In this document: piece after piece, positions 1 to 12,960 of the stretch | Numbering within the stretch: the first letter of the stretch is position 1 | Layout of the letters: each line of letters opens with the position of its first letter | Assembly (NCBI RefSeq): GCF_000002425.4 | Contig: NC_037271.1 | Location: 13,923,903-13,987,902 of the forward strand | Origin: Physcomitrium patens | Taxonomy: Eukaryota; Streptophyta; Bryopsida; Funariales; Funariaceae | Length of the DNA: 64,000 nt | Direction of reading: 5' to 3' | Translations under genes and position numbers: made by a program | The notes under the pieces: generated by a model | What the model was told of the DNA's origin: nothing | What the model saw: the letters and a program-made list of their open reading frames with translations, nothing else | Database searches by the model: none

Positions 1-396
1 TTTAAGACAACAAAATAGATATCAAGATTTTTAAGAAAAACATGTTCTTCTTTGAATAGATGGTAAAATATAACATATTTGGTATCACAACCTTGGAAGA
101 AACTTTAATTGTTTAGTAATATTATTGGAGGTAGAAATCATCATTATTAATGTTCAAAATGTCTTGTTTGAAGGTAGTTACAAAGGCCTTAACAATGGTC
201 TAATTTCAAGGTGATCTTTATGCCCTAACAAGAGATTGTATTAATAATTGGCATGACCTATTAACTACCTCAATAGAAGAAAAAAGATTAGAATATATAA
301 CAAAATACAATTTGTTGCAACTTGAACTTTTTTAAGATATAATTATTATTTCAAGTGGAACTTAATTTTAGAAAGAGAAAGAATAGAAAGAATTAA
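1..396 (+). mobile_element. 3' internal end of decayed family-1 chromovirus
   Basis: This stretch aligns by eye with the region between the pol stop and the 3' LTR of the family-1 element at 33275-33830 (reverse strand) and with 63430-63993. Shared landmarks are a fragment around 48-70 (ttctttgaatagatgg), the 'ggtatcacaacc' motif and a purine-rich tract at about 366-396 in the place of the polypurine tract. No open frame survives. It is cut by the window edge. The assignment rests on similarity to the better preserved copies inside the window. Confidence 0.7.
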
Positions 397-898
397 TATA
401 ATAAATATATATAATTACTTAAATAAGAAGTATTAAGTAAAAAAATAATATAAATAGATTTGATAATATTTTATATATACGCTTCTTAGAAGATTTAGGG
501 ACGTGGATTTGATGTCATTTGTAAAAATTGGTTAATAAGTTGGCCACATATTACACATATTAATGATTTGTTATACAAATTGGCCATATATCATATATAT
601 AAGAAACAAATTTATAAGTTAGATATATGTTTTGCAAGTTGGACACATGCCAAAAATCATATAATATATCACAATTTAGCTCCTAATTAGATAGTATATA
701 TGAAGACAAAAAAAACTTTTTTATTCTTGTTAATGCCTTTCTTTTCTTAGTCTTGTTTCAAAGATTTCTAGCCTACTTTTCTTTGATAATAGCCATTCTA
801 GTTTCAAAATTATACCATCTTTAAATAAATATATATTATTTTTTAGTGAAACAAGAATATATTGATTTATTAGATCTTTAAGAATTATATACTTGAAA
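397..898 (+). repeat. Decayed LTR, family 1 (first copy)
   Basis: It follows the purine tract directly and matches the family-1 LTR in order: the 'agttggccac' segment, 'cctaattagatagtatatatg' with the TATA box near 690-700, and a U5-like end near 'acttgaaa'. Its 5' TG has become TA. The next bases (about 899-913) resemble the start of a family-1 internal region, so the LTR once led into another internal region. Confidence 0.65.
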
Positions 899-1277
899 TC
901 AAGAGAGTGTAGCATATATAAAAATCCTCAAAAATAATATATTCTTCCTTAAATAAATGTTGAAATAGAATGTATTTGATATTGCGACCTTGGAAGAGAC
1001 CTCCAATGTTTGTTAATATTATTAGAGGTAGGAACCACCTATATTGGTGTTTCAAATGTTTTATTTGAAAAAAGTTATAAAAGCCTCTACAATGATTAAA
1101 TATCAAGGTGGTCTTTACACTTTCATATATGAAACTATTGATGGTTGAAAGAACCTATCAACTATCTTTAAAAAAAATCAAAATCAAAATATATAGTGAA
1201 TATAATTTGTTGCATCTTAGATCCTCCAACTTGTAATCATTGATCTTTGTGGAACTTATCTCTAGAAGAGAGAGTAA
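899..1277 (+). mobile_element. Second 3' internal end of family-1 chromovirus
   Basis: It repeats the content of 1-396: 'aaaatcctcaaaaa', 'ttgatattgcgaccttgg', and a purine tract at about 1263-1277 next to an LTR. The direct repetition of internal end plus LTR within 1.8 kb suggests a tandem family-1 array or two insertions, with most of the interior deleted. The short minus-strand frames in this interval are not coding. Confidence 0.6.
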
Positions 1278-1807
1278 TATTATGGAGATATATAATTATA
1301 TATTTAAGAAATATTAAATAGAAAATAAATGTCAATAGATTTGATAGTATCTTAGAAAGAATCTTCTTAAAAGTTTATAAATAAGGATTTGATTTGATTT
1401 GTATTTGTAGTTGATTGATAGAGTGAAAACTTAGCAAACAAGTTGGCCACGTGTTGCATATATTGGTGATTTATGGTACAAGTTGGCAATGTTGTGCATG
1501 TGTAGAAAAAACTTGTCTTACAAATAAGACCCATATTTTGCAAGTTTCACATGTATTTGAGGTTCTACAAAACATCACCACATAGCTCTTAGTTTGATAG
1601 TATATATGGAGGTAAGAAAAAATTCTTCTTCACTCTTATAAACACATTTCTTGTTTTTAGTCTTATTTCAAGACTCTCTAACCTTCTTGTCTTTTGTAGT
1701 AGTCATTATAGTTTAAATATTATACTATTTGTGAGTGAATATCTATTCTTTTGAATGACTAAAGAGAGCATTAAGGTTTTTATTGTTTATGATTCATGTC
1801 CTTGATA
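1278..1807 (+). repeat. LTR, family 1 (second copy)
   Basis: About 530 bp. It starts at 'tattatgg', where the younger family-1 LTR has 'tgtcacgg', and ends at 'ccttgata', where the intact LTR has 'ccttgaca'. The TATA region lies at about 1600-1610. The palindrome downstream of TATA, perfect in the intact LTR, is degraded here. What followed the LTR cannot be recognised. Confidence 0.65.
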
Positions 1808-3061
1808 GTTAATTACATTTAATTACTTATTTCTATTAAAAAATATCTATTTAAATTAAAATTTAAATAAATCTATAACAAATATAGATCAAATTATATA
1901 AAAATAAAAATAATTAAATTATATATAAAAGAATTATATTAGTGATACAAAGTATTATAATTTATGCATGTAAAGTATTGAAATATCTATGGTTTTATGA
2001 CTTTACAATATATATATATATATATATATAAGATTCTTATGTGTATCTAAACTCTAACTTCACCTTCTTTGTTAACAATAAAAACCTTAATATACACTTA
2101 ATACCTTCATTTTGGATGTCCTTTGAATTAATAATATTTTAGATATAACATTACTCCACAAATAATGACATATGATACAAATTCAAAACATAGTATAATA
2201 ACAATTAGTTGTGATTGGTTTAACTTTTTTACAATCAATGAAAAAACTTTAAGATTTTTATTTATTATACTTATAAAAGAATTTCTTACATTTTATTGTA
2301 AGAAAAAAAAATTACTTAAAATTTACTACAAGATTATAAAATCTTATGAGATTTTGACTCTTTTTCACATTATGGACTTTAACATTCATTGAACAATATT
2401 ATAATACCAAATGATAATCTTATAATAAATCTAAGCATAATAGCTAAGTTTTTAAAACTTGTGCACTATTTGTTTAAGAAATATAGGAAGTTTAAGACCA
2501 TCATTTGCTAGAGAATGTTTAAAATGTTATATTTTGAATTCTACTTGTATAATTTAAGTAAATGCTAAAATTATAAATTTTTCTTGAATAGTCAAAATGA
2601 ATTTCTTTTTTGTACAATTTAAAAAACTTTAGAAGTTATTGTCATGATTAAATTATTTTGTTAAGCTACAACCAATTCATGGTTAATTTTTCCACACATA
2701 TATGTTTCTTAATTTAGTTTAATACAGCCTTAAAATTTGTAAAGAAAATATTCTTTAATTTATGAAGATTAGTCTTTAATATAATAAAAACAAAAATAAA
2801 ATATAAAAATATGTATTAGCCAAATTTAATGCTTACACAACTAATGGCAAGATCATTCTATTTTATATTTGTTGTAACAAATTTAGAGTATAAATAATGC
2901 TCTAAGATATGTTTATAAAAATATTAATGATATTATTATGATTAATAAAATTCTTGAATGTATATATTTAATAAGAATAAAAAATGATCAAAATGTCTAA
3001 TAAGTTTTTTTTAAGATCTAATACAATTAAATTTCAGATTCCATATATGTATGTATGTATA

Positions 3062-3092
<31 letters not shown>

Positions 3093-5000
3093 TCAGTATA
3101 ATAATTAATTTCTTTGTAAGAAATTTCTAAAAATTAATGACAGGATTCATGATTGATTGAATTGTTTGGAAAAAAATACAGATATTATATGCTAATCACA
3201 TTTAGGATAGTACCTTGTTTACAGATATTTAATTAGAGTGAAAACTGATCTAAATTTTAAATATTTTATTAATTTTTAAAAAATAATTTAAAAATAAAAT
3301 AAAATAAAATAAAATAACTTGTATTAATTCCTAGTATTTGGACAGTACATATATTTTTTTCAAGAGAATTAAGTATTGAAATGATTATTATTTGTATTTT
3401 TAATATATTTCAATAATCCATAAAGAAGAAATTATATTTTTTTAACATATAATAAATAAAATTATCAAATAAATTTTTATTTAAAAGATATCTATAAAAA
3501 AATTAAATAATACTATAATTAATATAGTGCATTTTATTTTAAATGTTATATACCTTTGATGTTTTATTCTACAAAATGTATCAATGAAATATTTACACAT
3601 TAATAACAACAGTATGTATTTTTTGAACTTAATACATTGTGAAAACACTATTTTATAAGAAGAGATTATAAATTATTATGATATATTAGTAATAAAATTA
3701 CTTTAATTAATTTTTTCCAATGTATATTTAGTTTAGATTAAGTTATAGATCTCTAAAGTTATTTAAGATAAGATGCCTAAATAGAAATTATATGTTTATC
3801 ATAAAAAGGAATAATTGGATATTTAAATCATTTTAAAAAAATAAAAAATAAAAATTCTATTACAACACATTTTATAAAATAAATATGTCAGATTGAAAAT
3901 AAAGGTTAGGTGATATTTTTAACCTTTTTATCCTTAAATTGCAAAAGATAGTGATGTAAATCACAAATTATAAAATAATTATTGGTAAAATAGTATTGTA
4001 GGATTTATGACCATCAACAAAAATTATAGTTTAATTTTTGAAAAAGATAAATACCATCAAAATAAATATATATAATTATAAAATATATAGAGACATGCAA
4101 TATATCTAATTTACAACCAAGTAATAAATTTTAATTGAATTAAAAGTATGAAGTTATTTTCAATCTTTAAATTATAAAAAGTACAAAAATTAGTTTGTGT
4201 GATTTCTCTTATTATAAAAATCGCATTTTCCAATTGGCTATTGACTTTCTTATTGAAATATATACAACATAAAACCGAAAATACAATTAGAAAATAATTA
4301 TATAATCAATAAGCCATCAACTTTGACACATACAAAATAATAATAAGAAAAATAAAATAATATTTTTATTTATTTTTATTTTGTAATGATAAATAATTTT
4401 ATATGATTTTTAAATCATAAACTCTTTTTAAACATATGATATCTTAATGTAAGCTTAATTGTATTTCAATATGTATATAATTTTTTTAAGAAACAAAACA
4501 ATAATTACAAAGTTTATGTTTTGATTATTGCAAATCTTGTTTAGTCATTTATTGTGAACATTGATGGTTTGAAAGTTATTTTAGAAGAAAAATCCATAAC
4601 AAAAAGATAAAAATATAATTAGAAAGAGTATTTTTTATTTAAATTAAGTTTATCACACTCTTGTAGATTTGCACAAAGGCAATAAACTAATTTATGTTGG
4701 TTTGCTGTAACTCTCCTATTTTATTTGAAAAAATATAACCAAAGAATAAAGTTTCAAAAGATATGTGGTATATTAGAAACTAATTTATTTTTAAAAAAAA
4801 CAAAATATAATGAACTATAGATAAATTAATCTTTTTGAATCTCTTACAATTTGATCATATTTAACTTAATTTTTAAATTTATGCATCTAAACTGTAAAAA
4901 AAATATTTTTTTAAAAAAATAATTTTAAAATTTCACATTCAAATTTAACATCATTTTATAATCTGATGTTGTATACATACATACATACATAATATTTCAT
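1808..5000. other. AT-rich DNA without recognisable genes
   Basis: No frame in this interval shows a known domain; the longest, a 75-aa plus-strand frame at 2165-2392, is low-complexity. Simple repeats are present: (TA)n at 2008-2030, a TATG/TA tract at 3043-3080, (AAAAT)n near 3293-3316 and (ATAC)n near 4972-4990. It is probably old transposon and intergenic sequence, but I cannot assign a family. Confidence 0.6.
3043..3080. repeat. (TATG)n/(TA)n microsatellite
   Basis: A short TATG run passes into an uninterrupted TA run. Such tracts recur through the AT-rich parts of this window. Confidence 0.9.
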
Positions 5001-5539
5001 TGAATAACATTATACATAGAATTGAAAGAGAAAAAACAAAAGAAAACATTAAAAACTTCCGAAATCAAGGGAGTTTTACTCAACTTCAGTAAAACTCACC
5101 AGAAAGGCTCCTGCTTGCCACTATGATAGCCATCACTTAAACACTAAATTTCATCACAAATGAAACTCCAGAATGAAATGTCTGAATTAACTTCACCTTA
5201 TTTTTCGTTTTAGCATCCATCTCTACATATTCTTCATGCAATCACCACAAGATTATTTCCAAGACCCTAGCAACAACACTCACACAAATATCATCTTGGC
5301 GTTATACTTCTCACACGAATCAATCAATTATTTCATTTATTCGCAAGCCATGCGCATAACGAACAGTGTCATGTGGATGGATGATGGAAGGAGCACGAGG
5401 CGTTTTTATCATCCTTCCAAAGCATGGTTATGGGTCGAGGTGGGGGGGGGGGCACGGCCATGGGGTGCGAGACCGAGGGCGAGAGAACGAGACGGCGGGG
5501 AAGTAGGGAGGAGGGGGGGGGGGGATCCAACATCGCCAC

Positions 5540-5627
5540 CTTATCTAATCAGAGCTCGACTCTGCCAATCAGCCTTACCTCTGCGATGCTGCTGTGCCAT
5601 GCGTGGCGCCACTCTCCAATCTTATAT
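5540..5627 (+). promoter_or_regulatory. Likely LHCB core promoter: GATA/I-box, CCAAT, TATA
   Basis: AGATAAG reads on the minus strand at about 5540-5546 (an I-box/GATA motif), CCAAT lies at 5565-5569 and again near 5616-5620, and a TATA-like 'ttatat' lies at 5622-5627, about 100 nt before the LHCB start codon. CCAAT and GATA motifs near the TATA box are known in plant Lhcb promoters and are tied to light and circadian control. Two poly-G runs (about 5441-5449 and 5513-5523) lie upstream. The motifs are seen; their function is inferred. Confidence 0.5.
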
Positions 5628-5724
5628 CCTTACCGGCGCTGCACCGCACTGCAGCATAGTGTGTTCTAGTCTTGCCCTTTGCTCTTCGCTGTGTTCCCCC
5701 CTCTCCGCTCTATTCGTCGAAACA

Positions 5725-7092
5725 ATGGCGGCCGCCACTGCATGCGCTTCGACCACCTTCGCCGGGCAGTCTCTGCTCCGGCCTGCCAATGAGCTCGCCC
5801 AGAAGGTGGGTTCCAACCAGGCCCGCGTCGTGATGAGGGGCAGCAAGTCCAGCAGCGGCAGCATGTGGTACGTTTTCTTGGTTTTTGACTGGGACATGTG
5901 CTATTGGAATAGCGTGTCTCGCATTCTGTGAGCTTGTTGTGTACTTGCCTATCAAGTGCAATAGGCTAAACCTCAGATTTTCATTGGAATGGGGTGCACC
6001 GAGTATTTCACCTAATAGCCTTTCCAGGCGTTGTGCTAGCGCCTGCTAATCTTGAGTTATTTTGCAGTTGTCGTTTTGTTTTGTATCATTGGCCACCCTC
6101 CGCCGTGTAGGTGGAATGTTTCGAATTCAATGTCACTGTCCACAATTACGAGTGCAGTCTTCTTTTTTCGGTGTTACTGTTGCTATTTCGCGCAGAGGGA
6201 ATTGTTCGCATCATGTTGACATCGTCGTTCTTAGAGCCGATGTTGACCACCAAAGGAATTTTTTGAGAGCTCTAGTTAATCAATACATGCAATGCTGCAG
6301 GTACGGTCCCGACAGGCCCCTGTTCTTGGGTCCTTTCTCCGGTAACACCCCCTCCTACTTGAAGGGCGAGTTCCCTGGTGACTACGGATGGGACACTGCT
6401 GGACTCTCCGCCGACCCCGAGTCATTTGCCCGGAACCGTGCTCTTGAGGTACCACTTTTCCTGACATTGATTGAACTACTCACCATTCTCTTGATAACCT
6501 ACCACTGGGTTAAGGGCTGTGCCCCCACAATTCACCAATATGCGCTGGGTGTAGGGATTGAGTTGTTAAATTGTATGCGCAGTTGATTCATGGAAGATGG
6601 GCTATGCTCGGAGCCCTTGGCTGCATCACCCCCGAGCTTCTCCAGAAGTACTCCCGTGTGACTCTCAAGGAGCCAGTATGGTTCAAGGCCGGTGCTCAGA
6701 TCTTCAGCGATGGTGGTTTGGACTACCTCGGCAACCCCAACCTCATCCACGCTCAGAGCATTCTCGCTGTGTGGGCCGTCCAGGTCGTACTCATGGGCGC
6801 AGTTGAGGCATACCGAACCAATGGTCTTCCCGGAGTCGGTGAGGGTGGCGACCTTTACCCCGGAGGCAAGTACTTCGACCCCTTGGGTTTGGCTGACGAC
6901 CCCGAGACTCTCGCTGAGTTGAAGGTGAAGGAGCTCAAGAACGGCCGTCTGGCTATGTTCTCTATGTTCGGATTCTTTGTCCAAGCCATTGTGACCGGAA
7001 AGGGCCCCCTGGAGAACTTGTTGGATCACCTCGCCAACCCTGTTTCCAACAACGCTTGGGCTTTCGCCACCAACTTCACCCCCGGGAACTAG
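5725..7092 (+). CDS. LHCB: Chlorophyll a/b-binding protein of LHCII (Lhcb type), chloroplast
   Basis: It binds chlorophylls and xanthophylls in the thylakoid membrane and feeds excitation energy to photosystem II. Exons are 5725-5867, 6301-6448 and 6583-7092; the introns begin GTACGT and GTACCA and end CAG. The product is 266 aa, the usual Lhcb length. Residues 1 to about 37 look like a plastid transit peptide, and WYGPDR at 48-53 is the LHCII trimerisation motif. Helix B carries E97, H100 and R102, the middle helix spans about 155-175, and helix A carries E214, N217 and R219, the expected pigment and ion-pair residues. The start ATG is the first in frame with the transit peptide; a longer upstream-open frame from 5236 lacks support. 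The exons are much richer in G+C than the flanks. The predicted mature N-terminus has several serines but no threonine. It is a Lhcb1/2/LHCBM-like protein; the exact subtype is uncertain. Confidence 0.96.
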
Positions 7093-7292
7093 ATTAAGTA
7101 AGATTGTGGTCGACTAGTATCTGTCCATTGTATGGCTGCGTTGCAAGAAGCTGTAACATAGAGGTAGCCGTTTCTGATGTCCGTGCTGTTTGCTCCTTCA
7201 TGTAAATGTCGATTTGTCAGGAAAATGGATCCTCATTCCTCCACTTACGCTTTCCCCACAGGCAGATCTGTTATAAAGGTTTCGAATTTAAC

Positions 7293-7338
7293 TAGTCATC
7301 ATAGTTGATACCTAAATCACAATCAACTATGATGACTA
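7293..7338. repeat. Perfect 17-bp inverted repeat downstream of LHCB
   Basis: Arms at 7293-7309 and 7322-7338 are exactly complementary around a 12-nt loop, about 200 bp past the LHCB stop codon. The hairpin may lie in or just beyond the 3' UTR. It could be a small foldback element remnant or an RNA 3'-end structure; the sequence does not decide. Confidence 0.7.
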
Positions 7339-10300
7339 TGACGAATTTGATTTTGGTACTCTATCAAGATTCAGTGATTAAATGCCGAGAAATGAGATCT
7401 AACTACATCAGCTTTTGAATCAAATATCGTACATCAAATCGTTGATTCTATGACAACAATACGAAGTTGGCAGTCTCAAACGTATCACTGTAAACTATTA
7501 TCAAATTCAGTTAGACATATCTCAAATCCCTCACAGTTTACTCAAACGCCACCTCTCTCTCACACATGCACAAAATTCCGAATCGCACACTTGCACACCG
7601 GAACATATCCCGAATCAGAGTCATGCCTATTTACACTGACTAGGATAGAATTGAAGGACCAATAGCCTGGACAGCTCGAAGTTAAAACTGAAGTACACAG
7701 TAATTTCTTTTTGGAAAGAAAAAAGAACGTATACACTTTCAATGGAACAACTCATATCAAAAATAAAGCACATTAAATCAGAACAATTCAAATCAAAATG
7801 CAATTCTCTCTGTTGATTCCTTCAAAGTTGTAGCGTTCACGCGACTTTTGTCACGTACAGGCACTGCACATGGGGTTATTTTTCTGCCAAGTCTTCTAGT
7901 GAAAATGTAACCTTGGACGTTGAGGATTGCAATTCCCAGATAGTCCTGTTACATTTGTTATCAAGCTGTGCTTTCAAACCCTAGCGAAGTGATCCTTGAG
8001 CGTCTCTCTGGTGTGTTCCTCTCATGTGATGTCTGATCATACATGCACTGATAATTTGCACTTCTGTATTCACCTGGGAATGCACGTCACTTAACACCCG
8101 AACTTAATTGCTTGCTACTGAGGTGTATTCTTTGATTGCCCTGATAAGTGACATTGGCCACTTCTTTAGACCGGAGGATCCCAGATGTCAAAAGTTTCCA
8201 CTCTGCTCCATTCGATGGCCCTTCAAGCCACTTACACGGCCATAATTGTCCCATTCTGCCTCGAACCTCGATTGGTGCATTCGAAATATATTGATGTTGC
8301 AGCACCCTCTATATCCTTGATCGAGCTGAAGATCATCTTGAAAATGACCTAGATAAAAGTTGTCTCACCCTGCCGAATAAGTGCATACCTAACACTCTCT
8401 TCAGTTTGTTACATGGAGCAGGGCGTTCATTAGGAAAAAGAAACAAATCCCTTTTTTGAGTTGCATGCCGGTAAAGACAACCGTCGAAGAAGTATAGAAC
8501 ATTGCCCACTTCTGGTGTACATGAGTTCGGTACTGAGTATATTGACAGGACTCATTCATGCCAGCAGAATGTCGATTCCACCAGAAATTAGAATTGGACA
8601 TCCGGTCCCTCAAATGAGAAATTACCCAAAGTCGACGAAGGTGTGATTGACACGTCGGCTGAACTGGGAGTCCACGAATAAGTAACCATAATATAAACAA
8701 GCATCACTGGCTAGATCACCAGCAGTCCACAACAGTACCGACATGACGAGTAAGAAGGACACAGCATAAGCCTTGAGCATCAGCAATGTCACTTCTCTGC
8801 AAGAATCGAACTGGTACCACATTTGTTCCTCCATGAACTTCATCGGGGTATAAGAATGCTATTTACGTCTACCTAGCTTAAATAACTTCCGGGTGCGTCC
8901 TGAGTGATGAAGCTGGTACGACGTACCGAGTCTACAAATTATCAGATACTTAACAACCAACCTATCAATAATCGTTTGCAGGGGCAGAAGGCCTGTGAGG
9001 AAACAGAACTGCAGTCTCAGGCTCAAAACCGAAGACACCCTCAACTCAGGAGCGGTGAGCACCACGTCCCCCAACTGTGGACCCCAAAAGAGCCAAGCTG
9101 AAACTGAAGGAGTTTCGAGATTGCAAGGCGTTGCAACAAGCTGTCAGAGTGTCGGCATAGAATACTGTCACGTTGTTGCTAGTAATATGAGCTCCCTCCG
9201 CTGCAACAAACAGAATTCCCGGATAGTCGCAGGCTTGAGAGGCTGATATCTCAACAAGTTGTTTTCCTTGATCGCCCTTTGAACGCTAGAGGAACTACTA
9301 TGAAAACGTCGCAAACCGAAGTTGTCGAGGTTTGCACTGCGCGCATGTCCACGACAACTCGCAAAGCTGGTCCTGTGACTACGAAGTCTGCAAACACCTA
9401 CAAACTTTTAACCCCTCATGAAGTGATCGGACAAGAACTGGACATCAAAAGCAAATGATGCATAACGGACAATTGCTTCAAAAGCCCAGCACCTGGTGAT
9501 TGAATCAGGCTTGCACAGTTTCCTGGAGTGGCCGTTTTTCTCGTCGGCTACGGTACAACGAACTTCGAGATGCTAAACCTGGAGGGTGGCGGGATGGCAT
9601 AATTTAGCCTCATCCAAGTGGGCGTCGCAGGATTTGTGTGCACGTGGGGCAAGTGTGCGATCTATGTAGATTTGGAAACTCCTGGTGCAGCTCACATGTC
9701 ACAAGCCAGTTTGTCCAAGTGACCTGCATCGCACTTCCACTTTCACTTCCATGCCGCACCTTCATGGCATTGCATGTTGCTTCCCACCAGTGCCTCGAAG
9801 GTCGCCTCCTGCAGCGTGCCTCCGACTGGGTCCTGCCATGTCCAGGCCTTCCTTCCTTCCTTCCTTGTCCATGCCGACTGTTTTTAAAGCATTTGGAGCC
9901 CGTTTTCCAGCACTGGACGAGTCAGACATGGAAACTGGGTTTGAGACTTACATTTCGATATGCTTGCTATGATCCATATAAAGTAATTGCATAAACAAAC
10001 TTACCACGTACTTTTTCAGGAGAAACTGAGGAGTCGTTATCTTTCAAAGTGGTTCTTGTTACAATCATGGAATAGTTGCTATTGGATATTAATGTTTGAT
10101 GAAACTTCAAAACACCAAAATATGATGTCAATAGAAGGCTACTGTACTGGAAGGAAATTGGGCCATGTGTATTCTTTAACGGATTTATTTTTATCCTATT
10201 TCCCTGCTTTGACAAGAAAACCACAACTCATTAAATTTCATTCTAGACCACATGATGGAGTTCACATATCTAAATTACTCTCATCGACGTTTCAACACTG

Positions 10301-10886
10301 CTAAAAATGTTGAAAATGGCTTAAAGTATTTTTTTAAATTAAGAATTTTACGAGTGAGGATTCTAATTCTTATCCATTTTTATAATCTTTATAGTTTATG
10401 CATTTTTTTTACAATATTATTCAAGAATATTTTTTAAAATAACTTTTTGCATCAACTACTTAAATTTCAAGTACATGAGTATGCTAAAATGATGCTATTC
10501 ATGAAATAGCTGAAATTTAACAAACTAGAAGCAAATATGACACTGGAGGTGAAGAAAAGTTTTCGACATGTTGTGAACGCTTAAACGATTGATTATTGAG
10601 TCAAAAAACAAATGATGTTTTTTCATTAACTTTGGACCTATGAAATGCATTTCCTTCCTCCCTCTTACATTAAATAACAAGACACTAAATCAAAGTATGT
10701 TTTTTACACTTCGAGATTGAGTCTCTGTGCAATAGAACATCAACAACTTCTCTACCATAAAGAATTATGTATTATGCACCATACATTCGTCTAATTCTAC
10801 TGTAAAGCGGCTCTTAAGTGTGCTCCTAGATTTCTTGCCAGTTAGTTCAGTTGGCAGTTCACAGCATGTGGGATGAGGAAAAGAAC

Positions 10887-10937
10887 TATATCTATATATA
10901 TATATATATATATATACATACATACATATACATATAG
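10887..10937. repeat. (TA)n/(TACA)n microsatellite
   Basis: A TA run passes into a TACA run. It creates a short tyrosine/isoleucine frame on the minus strand that is not coding. Confidence 0.9.
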
Positions 10938-12584
10938 GTCTCACATCTATTTCACTCAGCTCTGATTCTGTAGCTTGAGGTTTTTGCTCAGTCAAACGTC
11001 TGGGAAGAATCACCAGCCGAGATCAGATCGGTACATAGTTCAGATCCGTCTTATATTTCACATCACGTGACAAAACAAAGTACCTGTTCATCTGACTGTG
11101 CTGAACCTCGTGGTGCAGCAGTAAAGCTGAAGCGGTGTTGCAGGAGTGCAACAAGCTACTACAGAGAATCAGCAGGTTCGAAGTGCCGCAGAGTAGTCAA
11201 GGTGTTGAGCGCATAAGATCTTTCATTGACTTGCGTAACAAGTACCTACATGTCTCAACTTCTACAAGCCTGGTTACCCGCACAATACACCCCATATATT
11301 GGATCCACCTCCCTTGGTCCGACGACCGCAGGAATTGACGGCAAAGACCAACTGTAGCCATGTATACTCGTCTCCAACTTGCAGGAGTTGCATTGTTCAA
11401 AGCATATAATTGCACGAATCAGCGTCAGAATTATGACCACTGCATGGTCCGGCACTGATCAGTGTTCCATTTGCAGACAACCCACTTGAACGACGAATGC
11501 TAGACTGGTCAGCTGCTAATCCAGTTTCTGCGCCGCTATAGTAATACCTGACTTCGCTTGAAGCCTATTTCGCTTCACTTGCGTCAGCGGTATTGCAAGT
11601 TGCGAGACTTCTGCGAACTTTCAATCTAATTCAAAACAGTGCCACCAATTATATATTGAATTGGGGTTAGATTTGTTTAAGCTGTACCCACCTCATCAAC
11701 AGCTTACTGGAGAACGAATTTCGCGTAATTGACGCCTTGTGGACAATTAGGTTGCTCAACAGACCATCTGGAAGCGCTTCAGACTTTCTTCTTGTTTTTT
11801 TAAGTCGGCTTGGAATATCATTAAAAATCGCTCACTAGTTACAGACTAACTACCAGGGATGCAAGTGGGCTCTTGTCTAATTTTACTTTCGAAGCTAAAA
11901 CCGTAAAAATGCGCCATTCCTTTCCAGTCGATTCTTCCCGGTTTCGCAATAGTGTTTAGTGCTTTAGAATATTCTCTGGACCAAATCATTCTTCCTTCGA
12001 GCAATTCGAGTGCTATTCTTACTGTATCAAGAGGGCACATTCAATGAACTTCATAGTAGTTGGTAGATCTCAACATAGTCCGCGTTCTATGATCGAGGGA
12101 TGTACATGTTCGCAGTTCTGTCACATGAGACATCAACCTCTCAAACGATTCTAAACCAGATTCGGATGAGGCCGACCACGACACGAGGCATGTAAAACTT
12201 GCGAAGTGATGCTGCCAGATTCTTTCTGTAGCGAAAACTCTGCCAGCACTACATGACTATGTGTACTTAACTTAAACCTAAGGCATTTCCAAAGATCCAA
12301 GCAACCATTACTGAGAATCATCAAGCAAGCATTAGATCGTTTGTTCACAAGATGTTTAAAAAGACGAAAACTGTGTTCCTGATATTTTTTGAAGGGTTCG
12401 GGGTTGAGGATCAGCTGATTCAGGAGCATCACCGCTGCCACCAGAAGCACCTTCGAATGCATAGCATTACATTTCTGGGCTCTAGAAATACACAACTTTG
12501 GGAACTCCTGCAGCAAAAAACTCAACTGTGTGAAGCATGTGGTGCTTGCGTATTGAAGTCTGCATCGCTGAACTGAAGAAAGCC

Positions 12585-12615
12585 TCTTCTTCTTCTTCTT
12601 CTTCTTCTTCTTCTT
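12585..12615. repeat. (TTC)n microsatellite
   Basis: About ten uninterrupted TTC units. They produce lysine-rich and arginine-rich pseudo-frames on the minus strand. Confidence 0.9.
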
Positions 12616-12960
12616 TGGCATTTGTAAAAGATATTAGTATTCGTCCATTGATTCTGTGAAAATTGCATATTATTTCTATACATTTGTGGAACTAAAAGTT
12701 CTTTTAAGTGGTACCCAACTCTGTAAAAACTAGTATCAAAAAGATTGGCTATGAAATCATAACCATATCTGCTGGAACCTTGAGCAGGGTTTACTCCTGC
12801 TGGGAGATATATATATATATATATATATATATGATTATTTCCCTTTTTGTATTTAGGATTTGAAAGACATCGGGACAATGCACATGAAAAACTTAATCTG
12901 CACATGACTGGTTCATCCACTAGAGTGAGAGCATTATCTTTTTTTATTCCTAAGTACATT

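Larger units (their letters stand above)
7340..12960. other. Gene-island DNA with no recognisable coding gene
   Basis: Composition is balanced compared with the surrounding AT-rich DNA, yet no frame over about 120 codons except a low-complexity one, and no known domain, is visible on either strand. Frames at 8401-8843 (minus) contain hydrophobic stretches but no motif. It holds a CCTT run near 9848-9866, a TA run at 10887-10937, (TTC)n at 12585-12615 and a TA run at 12806-12832. Possible contents are UTRs, non-coding transcripts, very short exons or decayed genes. Confidence 0.5.

Noticed and set aside
5236-5931. A 231-codon frame covering the LHCB first exon
   Set aside because: It is the first LHCB exon extended upstream through the promoter and downstream through the intron; the splice sites and protein similarity support a start at 5725.
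6062-6586. A 174-codon plus-strand frame around LHCB exon 2
   Set aside because: Only 6301-6448 is coding; the flanks are introns with clear GT and AG borders.
7293-7338. A bacterial-type terminator
   Set aside because: The context is a spliced plant nuclear gene and there is no T run after the stem.
8401-8843. Minus-strand frames with hydrophobic stretches
   Set aside because: No motif, no credible splice structure and no continuation were found; hydrophobic runs arise easily by chance.
9638-9994. A 118-codon plus-strand frame
   Set aside because: It overlaps a similar-sized frame in another phase and shows no domain; composition rather than coding explains both.
12151-12621. A 156-codon minus-strand frame with a lysine-rich start
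   Set aside because: The lysine run is the translation of a TTC microsatellite and the rest has no recognisable domain.
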